64,000 nt of DNA from Acetatifactor sp. (GTDB taxonomy: Bacteria; Bacillota; Clostridia; Lachnospirales; Lachnospiraceae): contig JAFLRM010000003.1 of the NCBI GenBank assembly GCA_022511465.1, positions 62,001-126,000 of the forward strand, given 5' to 3'. The notes under the pieces were generated by a model that ran no database searches, had not been told where the DNA came from, and saw only the letters and a program-made list of their open reading frames with translations. This document shows positions 1 through 10,112 of this stretch, piece by piece. Every line of letters starts with the position of its first letter. The first letter of the stretch is position 1. The position numbers were made by a program, and so were the translations under genes.

Positions 1-1524
1 GCAATCAATCCATGAAAATCCTTCTCTGACGTAGTCAAGCTTTGACAGGGCGGGATAGGATAAATAAATTTTATTTAAGTCCTGCATAAAGTGATGAAAC
101 GCATCATGTACCGGATAATTTAAGATATTCCAATCCTGTTCTTTCTTTTCATCCCACTCCCTGAGCTGTCCCAGTTCGTTCCCCATAAAATTCAGTTTTT
201 TTCCGGGATGTGCGAACATGTAAAGATAAAGAGCTTTTGCTTGCTGAAATTTTTGTTCATACTCTCCATTCATTTTTTGAACAATGGTTGCCTTACCATG
301 TACTACCTCATCGTGGGACAGAGGTAAGATGTATTTTTCATTGTAGAAATAGTGCATGGAAAATGTTATTTTGTGGTATTTTTCAGTCCGTTCTTTTGGC
401 GAAGACTGAAAATAGGAGAGTGTGTCATTCATCCATCCCATATCCCATTTGAAGTCAAAACCGAGGCCGCCTTTAGAGACCGGCAATGTGACGCCGGGGT
501 AGGAACTGGAGTCCTCTGCATATAATAAAATGTCTGCCATTCTTTTCTTTAACCCTGCATTCATATTCTGTAAAAAGGTAATTGCTGATTTGTTTTCTCC
601 GCGTTCCTTATTCCCCTGCCAGTAGATCAAGTTGCCGACGGCATCCATACGAAGTCCGTCAAAATGAAATTCTTTCAGCCAATAGTAGGCGGAGGATTGC
701 AGGAAGCTGCACACCTCGCCGCGGGAGTGCATAAAATTGCAGCTTCCCCACTCATTATATCCCACGCTGGAGTGAGGGTATTCGTAGAGCGGTGTACCAT
801 CATAATTTTTTAACGCATAGTCGTCCAGAGCAAAATGTACGGGCACAAAATCTAAGATCACACCAATTTGATTCATATGACATTGATCAATAAATTTGCG
901 AAGGCCGTCCGGTTCTCCATAGCGGGAAGTAGGGCTGAAGAAGCCTGTCGCCTGATATCCCCAGGATTCGTCGCAAGGGTATTCGCCAAGTGGCATGATC
1001 TCTACAAAATTGTACGCATTTTCTTTTAAATAGGGGATGAGTATGTCTGCCAATTCCGCGTAGAGATAGCATTCGGAAGTATCGTTGTTTTTTTGTCTCC
1101 AGGAGCCAAAATGTAACTCATAAATATTGATTGGTCCGTCTATACATTTTTTTCTTTTCTTCAGCCACTTTTCATCCTGAAAAGAAAAGTCAGACAGACC
1201 ATAGATAATGGATGCCGTGTTGGGGCGAAGCTCCGAATAAAAGGCATAAGGGTCTGCATGGTCGATAAAGGTATTGTCCTTTTTATAGATACGGTATTTG
1301 TACCTCATTCCTTTAGTGGCAGAGGAAATGGTACACTCCCAAAAGTTTCCGTCATATATTTTCTTCATAGGTGTTTCCTGCCAGTTATTAAATTCTCCTA
1401 TCACCGAAATTTTCTCGGCAGAAGGCGCAAACGTGCGAAATATTACGCCATTGCCCGTGGTATGTGCCCCTAAATATCGGTAAGCTTCAAATTCCTTTCC
1501 GGTGTAAAAATTGTAATGATCCAT
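1..1524 (-). CDS. glgB: 1,4-alpha-glucan branching enzyme (GlgB), 3' end truncated by window edge
   Basis: Manual translation of the minus strand from ATG at 1524 (GAGGAGG RBS upstream) is open to the window edge: MDHYNFYTGKEFEAYRYLGAHTTGNGVIFRTFAPSAEKISVIGEFNNW...DGLRMDAV...YAEDSS...LSHDEVVHGKATIVQKM. These are GH13 branching enzyme motifs. Absent from the ORF track, probably because no stop lies inside the window. Confidence 0.93.
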   Translation of the reverse strand, partial: MDHYNFYTGKEFEAYRYLGAHTTGNGVIFRTFAPSAEKISVIGEFNNWQETPMKKIYDGNFWECTISSATKGMRYKYRIYKKDNTFIDHADPYAFYSELRPNTASIIYGLSDFSFQDEKWLKKRKKCIDGPINIYELHFGSWRQKNNDTSECYLYAELADILIPYLKENAYNFVEIMPLGEYPCDESWGYQATGFFSPTSRYGEPDGLRKFIDQCHMNQIGVILDFVPVHFALDDYALKNYDGTPLYEYPHSSVGYNEWGSCNFMHSRGEVCSFLQSSAYYWLKEFHFDGLRMDAVGNLIYWQGNKERGENKSAITFLQNMNAGLKKRMADILLYAEDSSSYPGVTLPVSKGGLGFDFKWDMGWMNDTLSYFQSSPKERTEKYHKITFSMHYFYNEKYILPLSHDEVVHGKATIVQKMNGEYEQKFQQAKALYLYMFAHPGKKLNFMGNELGQLREWDEKKEQDWNILNYPVHDAFHHFMQDLNKIYLSYPALSKLDYVREGFSWIDC

Positions 1525-1664
1525 AGTTTTCCTCCTCTAAATAATAGACACGAGTCGTTTTTCATTATATAATCAATTTAACAAAAATTGTCTGAAATAG
1601 CGACCAACAAGATACGAAAATCGTTGGTTATCCAACGGATCATAAAAAATGTCGGGGAAAAATC

Positions 1665-2186
1665 ATGGACTTGCGTATTGAGAAAACGAAAAGATGCATT
1701 ATCAATGCTTTCATAGAGCTGCGTTCCAAGAAGGAACTGGAAAAAATAAAAGTAAAAGAGTTATGTGAGAAGGCGCAGATCAATAAATCTACTTTTTACG
1801 CTCATTATCGTGACATTTACGATTTGTCAGAGCAATTGGAAAACGAAGTAGTAGCTTCTCTTATGGAAGAATTAGATCATCCGGAAAATGTCATAGAAAA
1901 TCCTCCTGTTTTTATACAGGAGCTGTTTGAAGGCTGTCTTGCCAAAGATTCTCTGATCAATATTTTATTTTCAGGTGTGCGCAACAATCTTTTGATTGAA
2001 AAGATTGAAAGTGCGTTGATGAAACTTATACATAAGACATATCCACAGTTGGAGAACGACATTGAGAAGAATATTATGTTGACTTATACCATCTATGGCG
2101 GATATTACGCTTTTTTTAAAAACAGGAAATATGGCGATGAGGTTGTGATAAACACGATTGGTGGGCTGTCAGCAATACTAAAATAA
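1665..2186 (+). CDS. TetR/AcrR family transcriptional regulator
   Basis: N-terminal HTH: TKRCIINAFIELRSKKELEKIKVKELCEKAQINKSTFYAHYRDIYDL; 173 aa. Confidence 0.88.
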   Translation: MDLRIEKTKRCIINAFIELRSKKELEKIKVKELCEKAQINKSTFYAHYRDIYDLSEQLENEVVASLMEELDHPENVIENPPVFIQELFEGCLAKDSLINILFSGVRNNLLIEKIESALMKLIHKTYPQLENDIEKNIMLTYTIYGGYYAFFKNRKYGDEVVINTIGGLSAILK

Positions 2187-2247
2187 AATAGCAAAGGCTT
2201 GTTTTTTGTGTAAGAATTTCAAAATAGGCAGTCTGAGAGGAAATAGT

Positions 2248-2946
2248 ATGAATATACAGTTGGATAATATCAAAAAAATTCAAGAGAGCGTATCCGGTCT
2301 GTATAAGAAGAAGGTGATCATTGGGTGTGTGCTGGTGACAGTTTGGATACTGATACTGATTGGAATCTTGATCGCACCGATGTCGGAAAGTGAGCTGACA
2401 TCGAAAACATCTATTGGCATATGCATCGCGTTCCTGTTCGCTATTTTGGTCATTTTAATTTTTCGCTATAAGAAGAATGGAAAGTATCTTGGCGATTCCC
2501 TGTTGTCTCTTCCCAATGACGTGAAAACGAGGATGAATGAGGACTGTATGAGTTGTCCATTTGGGGGAAACGTTATTTTCTGCAGAGATGGGTTACTGAT
2601 GATTTCCGATACGGCGGAAGCAGTTTTGTATTCTGATATAGTCTTTTCCTATGAGCATAATGTTATGGGGATTAAAGAAATTGTGATTTATGACAGGTAT
2701 AGAAGAGGTATGAGGGGTTATCATGCGGTTGCTTTGAGTGTTAATCCACTTAATTTAAAGAATGATCCATTAAAGAGAACGGGCAGTACACAGATTGTGA
2801 AAGAGGAGCAATTCTTTGAGATGCTTATGCGGAATGCTCCTTGGGCGTATTACGGCAATACGCAGGAAAATATGCAGAAAGTCACCGCAAACTTTTCTCA
2901 GATGGTTCAGGAAGTGGATGAACGCCGCAGGAAGATGGAAGAGTAA
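2248..2946 (+). CDS. Hypothetical membrane protein (two predicted N-terminal TM segments)
   Basis: ORF 2206..2946; ATG at 2248 follows GAGAGGAAATAG. Hydrophobic stretches VIIGCVLVTVWILILIGILIA and IGICIAFLFAILVILIF. Confidence 0.6.
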   Translation: MNIQLDNIKKIQESVSGLYKKKVIIGCVLVTVWILILIGILIAPMSESELTSKTSIGICIAFLFAILVILIFRYKKNGKYLGDSLLSLPNDVKTRMNEDCMSCPFGGNVIFCRDGLLMISDTAEAVLYSDIVFSYEHNVMGIKEIVIYDRYRRGMRGYHAVALSVNPLNLKNDPLKRTGSTQIVKEEQFFEMLMRNAPWAYYGNTQENMQKVTANFSQMVQEVDERRRKMEE

Positions 2947-2958
2947 AAGGAGACAAGA

Positions 2959-2996
2959 AAACAGGTAAGAGATTTTTCTCTTACCTGTTTCTTATT
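2959..2996. terminator. Intrinsic terminator, probably bidirectional
   Basis: AAACAGGTAAGAGA / TCTCTTACCTGTTT perfect 14-bp stem between convergent genes. Confidence 0.85.
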
Positions 2997-3022
2997 TTGT
3001 GTTAGTTAAAATTTTAATACTT

Positions 3023-4366
3023 TTACGCGTTTTTCTTTGCTTTCTTAGCTTCCAGCGCCTTGTCTGTAGGTCTAACCAACACCAGGCAGATAGCTAGGGC
3101 GATCACATAGAGAACAATGGTAGCATACAGAACGTTCTGGTATCCAACAGGGTTTACCAAAGTGCCATCGTGATCGATCCACTCGCCGGAGTGATTTACA
3201 ATGAAAGTTGCCAGCTGGTTTCCGGTCAGACCTGCAAAGCCCCATGCGGAGAGAGTCAGTCCGTGAATGGCACTGATGTTGCCCATTCCGTAGTGGTCGG
3301 ACAGAAGCGTAGGTACGTTGGAGAATCCACCGCCGTATCCGGCATTCACTATAAAGATCAAGCCAAGTACCAGCACTGTCAGGGCAATATTGCCCTCGCC
3401 GTTTTTGATGCCTCCGGTCAGAATTACAAGTCCGGTAAACACGATGGAAAGAATGAAGATTAGCTTGTAAATGGTGTTTCTGTCCTTCATGGTGTCCGCC
3501 CATGCGGAGAAACCAAGACGGCCGCCCGCGTTAAACACAGCGGAAACGGTGGAGATCACACCTACCACGGCAGCGAGACCGATACACTTTACGATCATTT
3601 TCTCCTGAGAGATCAGCGCCAGACCGCAGGTGATGTTGATGTAGAACATCAGCCAGATACCGATGTAGTTGGTGACCGGCTTGGACTTGATGACAGCCAT
3701 CATATTCTGGCCTTTTTCCTTCTTCTGAGGCTCGTGCCATCCATCAGGCTTCTTCAGAAGCAGGTGGCCTACAAACATCATAACAAAGTAAACGACAGCC
3801 AGGATCAAAAACATCTTGTAGATACCGCCCTCGCCCAAATTGCTGAGCATAGCCTGCATGATTGGGCTTGCGATAGCCTTGGCTGCGCCAAAGCCTGCAA
3901 CTGCCAGACCGGTTGCGAGACCTTTGCGGTCCTCAAACCAGAGCATCAGGGTCTTGACAGGGGACAGATAGCCGGTGCCTAAGCCCACACCCATGATAAA
4001 GCCATAACATACATAGATGCCGAGCAATGCCAGCATGCTGCCCTTGTGTGCGCCACCATAGTAGATGAAAAAGCCGGTTCCGGCCATGCCTGCCGCGAAG
4101 CAAATGGTAGCGATTAGGGAGGACTTATGTATATCTTTTTCCACCACGTTTCCGAGGAATGCCGCCGACATACCAAGGAAAAAGATAGCAAAGCTGAATG
4201 CCCACTCTGTGGCACCCTTTGTAAAGCCGATGTAATCGGCGATTTCCTGACTGAAGATCGACCAACAGTATACGGTACCGATACTGCAGTGAAGCAACAG
4301 TGCAGGAATGGCTGCACGACACCACTTGTTGGAACGCCAGCCGCCAGTTTTCTTTTCGTTTTCCAT
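3023..4366 (-). CDS. OFA-family (oxalate/formate antiporter-like) MFS transporter
   Basis: 447 aa, 12-TM-like; N-terminus AAIPALLLHCSIGTVYCWSIFSQEIADYIG...AFFLGMSAAFLG is typical of OFA family MFS. Confidence 0.85.
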   Translation of the reverse strand: MENEKKTGGWRSNKWCRAAIPALLLHCSIGTVYCWSIFSQEIADYIGFTKGATEWAFSFAIFFLGMSAAFLGNVVEKDIHKSSLIATICFAAGMAGTGFFIYYGGAHKGSMLALLGIYVCYGFIMGVGLGTGYLSPVKTLMLWFEDRKGLATGLAVAGFGAAKAIASPIMQAMLSNLGEGGIYKMFLILAVVYFVMMFVGHLLLKKPDGWHEPQKKEKGQNMMAVIKSKPVTNYIGIWLMFYINITCGLALISQEKMIVKCIGLAAVVGVISTVSAVFNAGGRLGFSAWADTMKDRNTIYKLIFILSIVFTGLVILTGGIKNGEGNIALTVLVLGLIFIVNAGYGGGFSNVPTLLSDHYGMGNISAIHGLTLSAWGFAGLTGNQLATFIVNHSGEWIDHDGTLVNPVGYQNVLYATIVLYVIALAICLVLVRPTDKALEAKKAKKNA

Positions 4367-4443
4367 AATCTCACTTCCTTAAATTTTTCTTTCGTTCGTC
4401 GGGAGCCTTTAGATTGTGCAAAAATATTCCTCCAAACAGTGAT

Positions 4444-4472
4444 ATTATATACCTTATTTTATGAAGTTTCAA
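4444..4472 (-). promoter_or_regulatory. sigma-A type promoter for the OFA transporter
   Basis: Minus strand TTGAAA (4472-4467), 17-nt spacer, TATAAT (4449-4444). Confidence 0.7.
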
Positions 4473-4491
4473 TATCTAAATTGCCAGCATA

Positions 4492-4520
4492 TTGTAAGTT
4501 TTTTGAATGCATGATACAAT
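4492..4520 (+). promoter_or_regulatory. Promoter for the molybdenum cofactor operon
   Basis: TTGTAA (4492-4497), 17-nt spacer, TACAAT (4515-4520), about 55 nt before moeA. Confidence 0.6.
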
Positions 4521-4574
4521 GTTAAAAGTGGACAGATTGAAAGAGAAGTCCTGATATAGGGGAGACTGATCATC

Positions 4575-5780
4575 ATGGAGATAGAGGAGTGCATGGAGCG
4601 CCTGCTTGCGGAGGCGGATGCCATAGAGGAGACGGAATGGGTTGACATTGATAAGGTCTGCGGGAGAGTATGCGCAGATAATGTGCTCTCGGGCATGATG
4701 GTGCCTCATTTTCCCAAGTCCGCCATGGACGGATATGCGGTAAAGGCGGAGGAAGTAATGAGGACGTCTCAGGATGAGCCAGTGAAGCTCAAAGTATTAG
4801 GAGAGCTGTGTGCTGGAGATTTTATTCCATTTCTTCATGAGCCTATGAGCGCAGTGCGGGTTATGACCGGCGCCTACGTGCCGGAGGGCTTTGACGCGGT
4901 GATCCGGCAGGAGGATACGGACTATGGAGAAAAGGAAGTAGCGGTCTACCGGGGAGTTTCTCAGTACACCAACTATTGTAAAGTCGGAGAAGACTTGCAA
5001 AAGGGACAGATTCTTGTGCCAAAGCGGATGAGACTGACCCCACTCCACATCGGACTTTTGGCAAGTGTCGGGAACAGTGAGATTGAGGTGATCCGCCCAG
5101 TGAAGGTGTCGATTCTCTCCACGGGGAGCGAGCTTTGCACCGTGGATGAGGCACTGGCTCCCGGGAAGATTTACAACAGCATTGCCTACATCTTACAGAC
5201 GGCGATCCGACAGGAGGGTCTTTCCGTAGTCTCGGTACAGACCTGCACAGATGAGGAAGAACTGCTGACTCAAACGATACGCGAGATGGCAGAGGAGGCG
5301 GATATTCTGATCACCACAGGCGGTGTGTCGGTGGGGAAAAAAGATTTGATCCCTGAAGTGCTTCGTGCGCTGGGGGCAAAAGTGCTTTTTCAGGGAGCCA
5401 ATATTCAGCCGGGAACTCCGACTATGGCAAGCAAATATGAAAATACCCTGCTTTTGCATCTGTCGGGCAATCCCTATGCGGCCCTTGCCAATTTTGAACT
5501 GTACTTCTGGCCGCTTGTGGCCAAAATGATGGGGAATGAAAGTTATACGCCGAAGTGTTCCACGGCGGTGCTGGCTTGTGAATATCCGAAAATAAATAAG
5601 ATGAGAAGGCTGATCCGGGCGTATGCGGAGGCGGGGGAGGTGACCATCCCCTCAGAGGTTCACGCCTCCTCAGTCATTCACAATCTGGCGGAATGTAACT
5701 GCTTCATTGATTTGGAAGCAGGGCGTGCCGTGCAAAAGGGAGATACTGTGAAAATACGTTTTTATAAGAATGGGTTTTAG
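4575..5780 (+). CDS. moeA: Molybdopterin molybdotransferase MoeA
   Basis: 401 aa; PKSAMDGYAVKAEEV, GAYVPEGFDAVIRQEDT, ILSTGSEL, ITTGGVSVGKKDL, LSGNPYAALANFELY. Confidence 0.93.
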   Translation: MEIEECMERLLAEADAIEETEWVDIDKVCGRVCADNVLSGMMVPHFPKSAMDGYAVKAEEVMRTSQDEPVKLKVLGELCAGDFIPFLHEPMSAVRVMTGAYVPEGFDAVIRQEDTDYGEKEVAVYRGVSQYTNYCKVGEDLQKGQILVPKRMRLTPLHIGLLASVGNSEIEVIRPVKVSILSTGSELCTVDEALAPGKIYNSIAYILQTAIRQEGLSVVSVQTCTDEEELLTQTIREMAEEADILITTGGVSVGKKDLIPEVLRALGAKVLFQGANIQPGTPTMASKYENTLLLHLSGNPYAALANFELYFWPLVAKMMGNESYTPKCSTAVLACEYPKINKMRRLIRAYAEAGEVTIPSEVHASSVIHNLAECNCFIDLEAGRAVQKGDTVKIRFYKNGF

Positions 5781-5792
5781 CGAGGTTCGGCT

Positions 5793-6863
5793 ATGAGAAT
5801 CAGTATCGGTGTCCTTGCGGGCGGAAAAAGCAGCCGCATGGGACAGGACAAGGCGCTGCTTGCCATTGACGATCAGCGTTTTTTGGACAGAATAACAAAA
5901 GAGCTTGGCGCCTTTAACGAGGTGCTTCTTTCCGTTGCCAATAAAGGGGATTACGCAGATACAGGACTTCCGGCTTTTGTGGATGAGCATAGGGAGATTG
6001 GTCCCTTGGAGGGAATCTACCAGCTGGTAAAGCATGCCTCCAACGAGTATGTGTTTGTCTGTGCGGTGGACATGCCCTTTGTCACGGCTGAGCTGGTAGA
6101 ATATATGGCGGAGTTTATCTCCTCCGATCATGACTGTTATGTTATGACGGACGAGGAACATATCCATCCGCTCTGCGCCATCTACTCCAAGGCGGTGCTT
6201 CCGGTGATCGAGGAGCTGATCACTGAGGGACGCTATCGGCTCCGGGAGATCTTTAAGAGGGTACGAACCAAATATATCCGGCTGGAGACCAGCTGTTTTG
6301 AAACCAAAGTTCTGCGCAATATCAATACAAAGGAAGAATATGCAAAGTTAGTTCTTCCCGTAGTATTCTGTGTCAGCGCCGTGAAAGACAGCGGGAAGAC
6401 GGGGCTGATCATCAAGCTGATCAACGAGTTTATCAGAGAGGGCTATCGGGTTGGCGCAATTAAACACGACGGTCACGACTATGTGATGGACTATGAGGGG
6501 ACGGACACCAACCGCTTTTTCGAGGCAGGTGCTGTCGTGAGCAGCATTTTTTCGGATACGAAAAGTTCGATTCAGCTTGCGGGGAAGCGAACGCTGGAGG
6601 AGATGATCGACTTTGCGAAAAAGCATTGTGACATTATTGTCATCGAAGGCGCTAAATATTCCCTCCACCCCAAGATTGAGGTCGTGAGAGGGGCGGTCTC
6701 TGATTCCCTCGTGTGTGACGAACACACTTTGATCTGCGTTGCAACCGATATCCTTTCCCAAGACAGTGTTTCTTGTCCGATCTATGGACTTGATGATGTG
6801 GGAGGGATTTTTTTGTGTGTCAAAAAATATTTTGGATTGGAGTTTTCCTATGAAGCTGATTAA
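5793..6863 (+). CDS. MobA-MobB fusion (molybdenum cofactor guanylyltransferase plus MobB GTPase domain)
   Basis: N-terminus GVLAGGKSSRMGQDKALL (MobA); C-terminal half VVFCVSAVKDSGKTGLIIKLINEFIREGYRVGAIKHDGHDY (MobB P-loop). Confidence 0.9.
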   Translation: MRISIGVLAGGKSSRMGQDKALLAIDDQRFLDRITKELGAFNEVLLSVANKGDYADTGLPAFVDEHREIGPLEGIYQLVKHASNEYVFVCAVDMPFVTAELVEYMAEFISSDHDCYVMTDEEHIHPLCAIYSKAVLPVIEELITEGRYRLREIFKRVRTKYIRLETSCFETKVLRNINTKEEYAKLVLPVVFCVSAVKDSGKTGLIIKLINEFIREGYRVGAIKHDGHDYVMDYEGTDTNRFFEAGAVVSSIFSDTKSSIQLAGKRTLEEMIDFAKKHCDIIVIEGAKYSLHPKIEVVRGAVSDSLVCDEHTLICVATDILSQDSVSCPIYGLDDVGGIFLCVKKYFGLEFSYEAD

Positions 6864-7878
6864 GACGGAGGATGCGGTCGGTCATGTGCTGTGCCACGAC
6901 ATCACGCAGATCATACCGGGAGTGGTGAAGGATGCCGTTTTTCGAAAAGGACATATCGTCAGGGAAGAAGATATCCCTGTGCTTCTCTCCGTGGGAAAGG
7001 AGCATCTGTATGTGTGGGAGAAAAAAGAAGGCATCCTGCACGAGGATGAGGCTGCGGAGATTCTGCGTGATATGTGCCTGAATGAGAATATGTCCGCCAC
7101 AGACCCCAAAGAAGGCAAGATCGAGATTCTAGCGGAATCGGACGGCCTCTTTAAGATTGACACAAATGGCTTGAACCGTGTCAATGCCCTGGGAGAGATG
7201 ATGATCGCCACGAGACACGGCAATTTTCCGGTGAAACAGGGCGATAAGCTGGCTGCCACAAGGATCATCCCGCTGGTCATCGAGGAGGAAAAAATGGAAG
7301 CCGCGAAGAAAGCGGCGGGAGAGAAGCCACTGCTTTCCATTCTTCCCTTTCAGAACCGAAAGACGGGGATTGTCACTACGGGGAGCGAGGTTGCCAAAGG
7401 GCGAATTGAAGATGCCTTTGGGCCAGCTATCCGGAGGAAGCTTGCGGAGTACCGTGTGGAGGTCTTGGGACAGAAGATCGTCGGTGACGACATGGAGGAG
7501 ATCACGGCGGCAATCCATACATTTATCAAGGACGGCGCCGAGATGGTGCTTTGCACGGGAGGCATGAGCGTGGATCCGGATGACAGGACTCCAGGAGCCA
7601 TCAAGGCTACAGGGGCGCAGATTGTGTCCTACGGGGCACCGGTACTTCCCGGGGCGATGTTTCTTTTGGCTTACTATCAAAAAGACGGGCGACAGATTCC
7701 GGTGATGGGGCTGCCCGGCTGTGTGATGTATGCGAAACGCACGATCTTTGATCTGGTGCTTCCAAGAGTGCTTGTGGGAGAGGTGCTCTGCGCGGAGGAT
7801 CTCAGTCAATACGGTGAGGGAGGCCTGTGCCTTGGCTGTGAGGTCTGCACCTTCCCCAATTGTGGCTTCGGAAAATAA
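6850..7878 (+). CDS. Molybdopterin-binding MoeA/MogA-like protein with Cys-rich C-terminus
   Basis: ATG at 6850 (ORF track begins upstream at 6739): MKLIKTEDAVGHVLCHDITQI...GIVTTGSEV...CTGGMSVDPDDRTPGAI...GEGGLCLGCEVCTFPNCGFGK. Confidence 0.85.
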   Translation: MKLIKTEDAVGHVLCHDITQIIPGVVKDAVFRKGHIVREEDIPVLLSVGKEHLYVWEKKEGILHEDEAAEILRDMCLNENMSATDPKEGKIEILAESDGLFKIDTNGLNRVNALGEMMIATRHGNFPVKQGDKLAATRIIPLVIEEEKMEAAKKAAGEKPLLSILPFQNRKTGIVTTGSEVAKGRIEDAFGPAIRRKLAEYRVEVLGQKIVGDDMEEITAAIHTFIKDGAEMVLCTGGMSVDPDDRTPGAIKATGAQIVSYGAPVLPGAMFLLAYYQKDGRQIPVMGLPGCVMYAKRTIFDLVLPRVLVGEVLCAEDLSQYGEGGLCLGCEVCTFPNCGFGK

Positions 7879-7943
7879 AAATGGGATTTGAAACTATAAA
7901 AACTATTGACTAAGTAACTTTTGGAAAGGCAGGAAGGGAAGAC

Positions 7944-8426
7944 ATGCCGGAGTTTACACATTTTGACGGAAACGGAAATGCGGTGATGGTGGACGTGACG
8001 GACAAGGAGGTCACGGAGCGAACGGCCGTTGCAAGGGGATCCATCCGGGTGAATCGGGAGGTGTTTGACGCCATAAAGGGCGGCACCGCGAAAAAAGGCG
8101 ATGTGCTGGGCTGTGCCAGAATCGCCGGTATCATGGCGGCCAAACGCACCTGGGAACTGATCCCCATGTGTCATCCTCTGATGCTGACCAAGGTGACGAT
8201 TGATTTTGAGCTTCAGGAGGAAACGCTTTGTGTGGTGGCCTTCTGTACCGCCAAGCTCTGCGGCAAGACAGGGGTCGAGATGGAGGCGCTGACGGGTGTA
8301 AGCATTGCGCTCCTCACCATATACGACATGTGTAAGGCGATGGATCGCGCTATGGAGATCACAGATGTTTGTCTGGTGGAGAAGATGGGCGGAAAGAGCG
8401 GTCATTTTATGAGAGAATTCTCCTGA
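7944..8426 (+). CDS. moaC: Cyclic pyranopterin monophosphate synthase MoaC
   Basis: [29 protein letters not shown]...CHPLMLTKV...[26 protein letters not shown]. Confidence 0.96.
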   Translation: MPEFTHFDGNGNAVMVDVTDKEVTERTAVARGSIRVNREVFDAIKGGTAKKGDVLGCARIAGIMAAKRTWELIPMCHPLMLTKVTIDFELQEETLCVVAFCTAKLCGKTGVEMEALTGVSIALLTIYDMCKAMDRAMEITDVCLVEKMGGKSGHFMREFS

Positions 8427-8502
8427 GTGCGGTGCGCAACAGTGCATTCTGTGACAAGGGAAATCGTTACAGAACAATGTGCCAATAAGGAGAGAAAAGA
8501 AA

Positions 8503-9417
8503 ATGAATAGAATGAGATTTGTAAATGAGAGATCACAGAAGAGATTACACAAGAGAAGCGTTGGAAGCACAAAAGTAGTGGCGGCAGTGCTGGCTTGTGT
8601 TATGCTTGGGCTGGCTGGCTGCGGAAGTGCGACGACTGGCGAACAGACGCCAACTAACACCCTTGCCGATACACCCACCAGCGAAACCGGGACTCTTGCG
8701 GGAACGGAAGAAAGTGGGGAGAGGGTGGAACTTACCATTCTGGCGGCGGCCAGCCTCACCGATGTCTGCAACGAGATCAAGGAGAAGTATGAAGAGGCTA
8801 ATGACAATGTGACGCTGACCTTCTCCTACGGCAGTTCCGGCGCACTGCAGACTCAGATTGAGGAAGGTGCGCCCGCTGATATTTTTATGTCCGCGGCTAT
8901 GAAACAGATGAATGTGCTGGATGAAGAGGGACTGATGGAGACGGACACCATCGTGGAGCTTTTGGAAAACAAGGTAGTGCTGATCGTGCCAAAGGACAGC
9001 GAATTGAGTATCACCGGGTTTTCAGATGTGGCAGGGGATGAGGTAAACCTGATCGGCCTGGGCGATCCCGAAAGTGTTCCGGTGGGGCAGTATGCGGAGG
9101 AGATCTTTACTTCGCTGGGCATTTTTGACGCGGTGAAAGAGAAAGCAAACTATGGGACGGATGTGCGCAATGTCCTCACGTGGGTGGAGACCGGCGTTGT
9201 GGATTGTGGCGTCGTGTATGCGACGGATGCCAACACCACAGAAAATGTGACAGTGGTGTCGTTTGCTCCGGATGGGTCCTGCACACCTGTCATTTACCCG
9301 GTGGGCATGGTAAAGAGTTCCGGCAATCCGGAAGCGGCAAGGGCGTTTATCGCATATTTACAGTCGGAAGAAGCCAGGCAAATGTTTGAGAGCTATGGTT
9401 TCTCGGCAGTACAGTAG
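8503..9417 (+). CDS. modA: Molybdate ABC transporter substrate-binding lipoprotein ModA
   Basis: Start 8503 after AAGGAGAG; lipobox LGLAGC; ELTILAAASLTDVCNEIKEKYEE...FSYGSSGALQTQIEEGAPADIFMSA. Confidence 0.93.
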   Translation: MNRMRFVNERSQKRLHKRSVGSTKVVAAVLACVMLGLAGCGSATTGEQTPTNTLADTPTSETGTLAGTEESGERVELTILAAASLTDVCNEIKEKYEEANDNVTLTFSYGSSGALQTQIEEGAPADIFMSAAMKQMNVLDEEGLMETDTIVELLENKVVLIVPKDSELSITGFSDVAGDEVNLIGLGDPESVPVGQYAEEIFTSLGIFDAVKEKANYGTDVRNVLTWVETGVVDCGVVYATDANTTENVTVVSFAPDGSCTPVIYPVGMVKSSGNPEAARAFIAYLQSEEARQMFESYGFSAVQ

Positions 9418-9443
9418 AGGCAATGGGATAGAAAGGTTGTACT

Positions 9444-10112
9444 ATGGATTTTTCACCGTTTTGGATATCGTTAAAAGTGGCTTTTTGTGCCACGATAGTG
9501 ACTTTTATTTTGGGACTGCCAGCCGCAAGGCTGGTGGTCTCCATGAAGAGGGGGCGCTCTTTCATTGACGGAGTTTTTTCGCTGCCCATGGTGTTGCCGC
9601 CGACTGTGGTAGGTTTTTTTCTATTGCTCATTTTTGGAAATAACAGTGTGCTGGGACGTTTTCTCTCAAGTATTGGGGCTAATGTGATCTTTACCTGGCA
9701 GGGAGCAGTGATCTCCGCCGTGGTGGTTTCCTTCCCTATGTTGTATCGCACGGCGCGGGGCGCATTTGAACAGGTGGATCCCAATCTGATCAGCGCGGGC
9801 AGAACGTTGGGGATGGGAGAGGTAGAAATTTTTTTGAAAATTATACTGCCTGCCTCATGGCCGGGTGTTATGGCGGGAACAATACTTGCTTTTGCCAGAG
9901 CGCTGGGAGAGTTTGGAGCTACGATCATGTTGGCGGGAAATATTCCGGGGCGCACCCAGACCATGTCTATCGCCATCTACTCGGCGGTGCAGGGCGGCAA
10001 CAGAGAACTGGCGTACCGATGGGTCATCGTCATCATGGCAATTTCCTTTGTCACTATCTTTGCCATGAACTACCTTACAGATCATCAAAAGTCCAAAAGG
10101 AGGACGAACTGA
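9444..10112 (+). CDS. modB: Molybdate ABC transporter permease ModB
   Basis: SLPMVLPPTVVGFFLL, EAA-loop region AGRTLGMGEVEIFLKIILPASWPGVMAGTILAFARALGEFGATIMLAGN. Confidence 0.94.
   Translation: MDFSPFWISLKVAFCATIVTFILGLPAARLVVSMKRGRSFIDGVFSLPMVLPPTVVGFFLLLIFGNNSVLGRFLSSIGANVIFTWQGAVISAVVVSFPMLYRTARGAFEQVDPNLISAGRTLGMGEVEIFLKIILPASWPGVMAGTILAFARALGEFGATIMLAGNIPGRTQTMSIAIYSAVQGGNRELAYRWVIVIMAISFVTIFAMNYLTDHQKSKRRTN

Noticed and set aside
210-452. 80-aa plus-strand ORF (and other small plus ORFs before 1500)
   Set aside because: Antisense to the glgB reading frame, which translates cleanly across the whole region.
7806-8807. 333-aa minus-strand ORF
   Set aside because: Antisense to moaC and modA; no recognisable motifs.
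9857-10111. N-terminal extension of ModC
   Set aside because: Overlaps modB; the ATGA junction at 10112 is the natural start.
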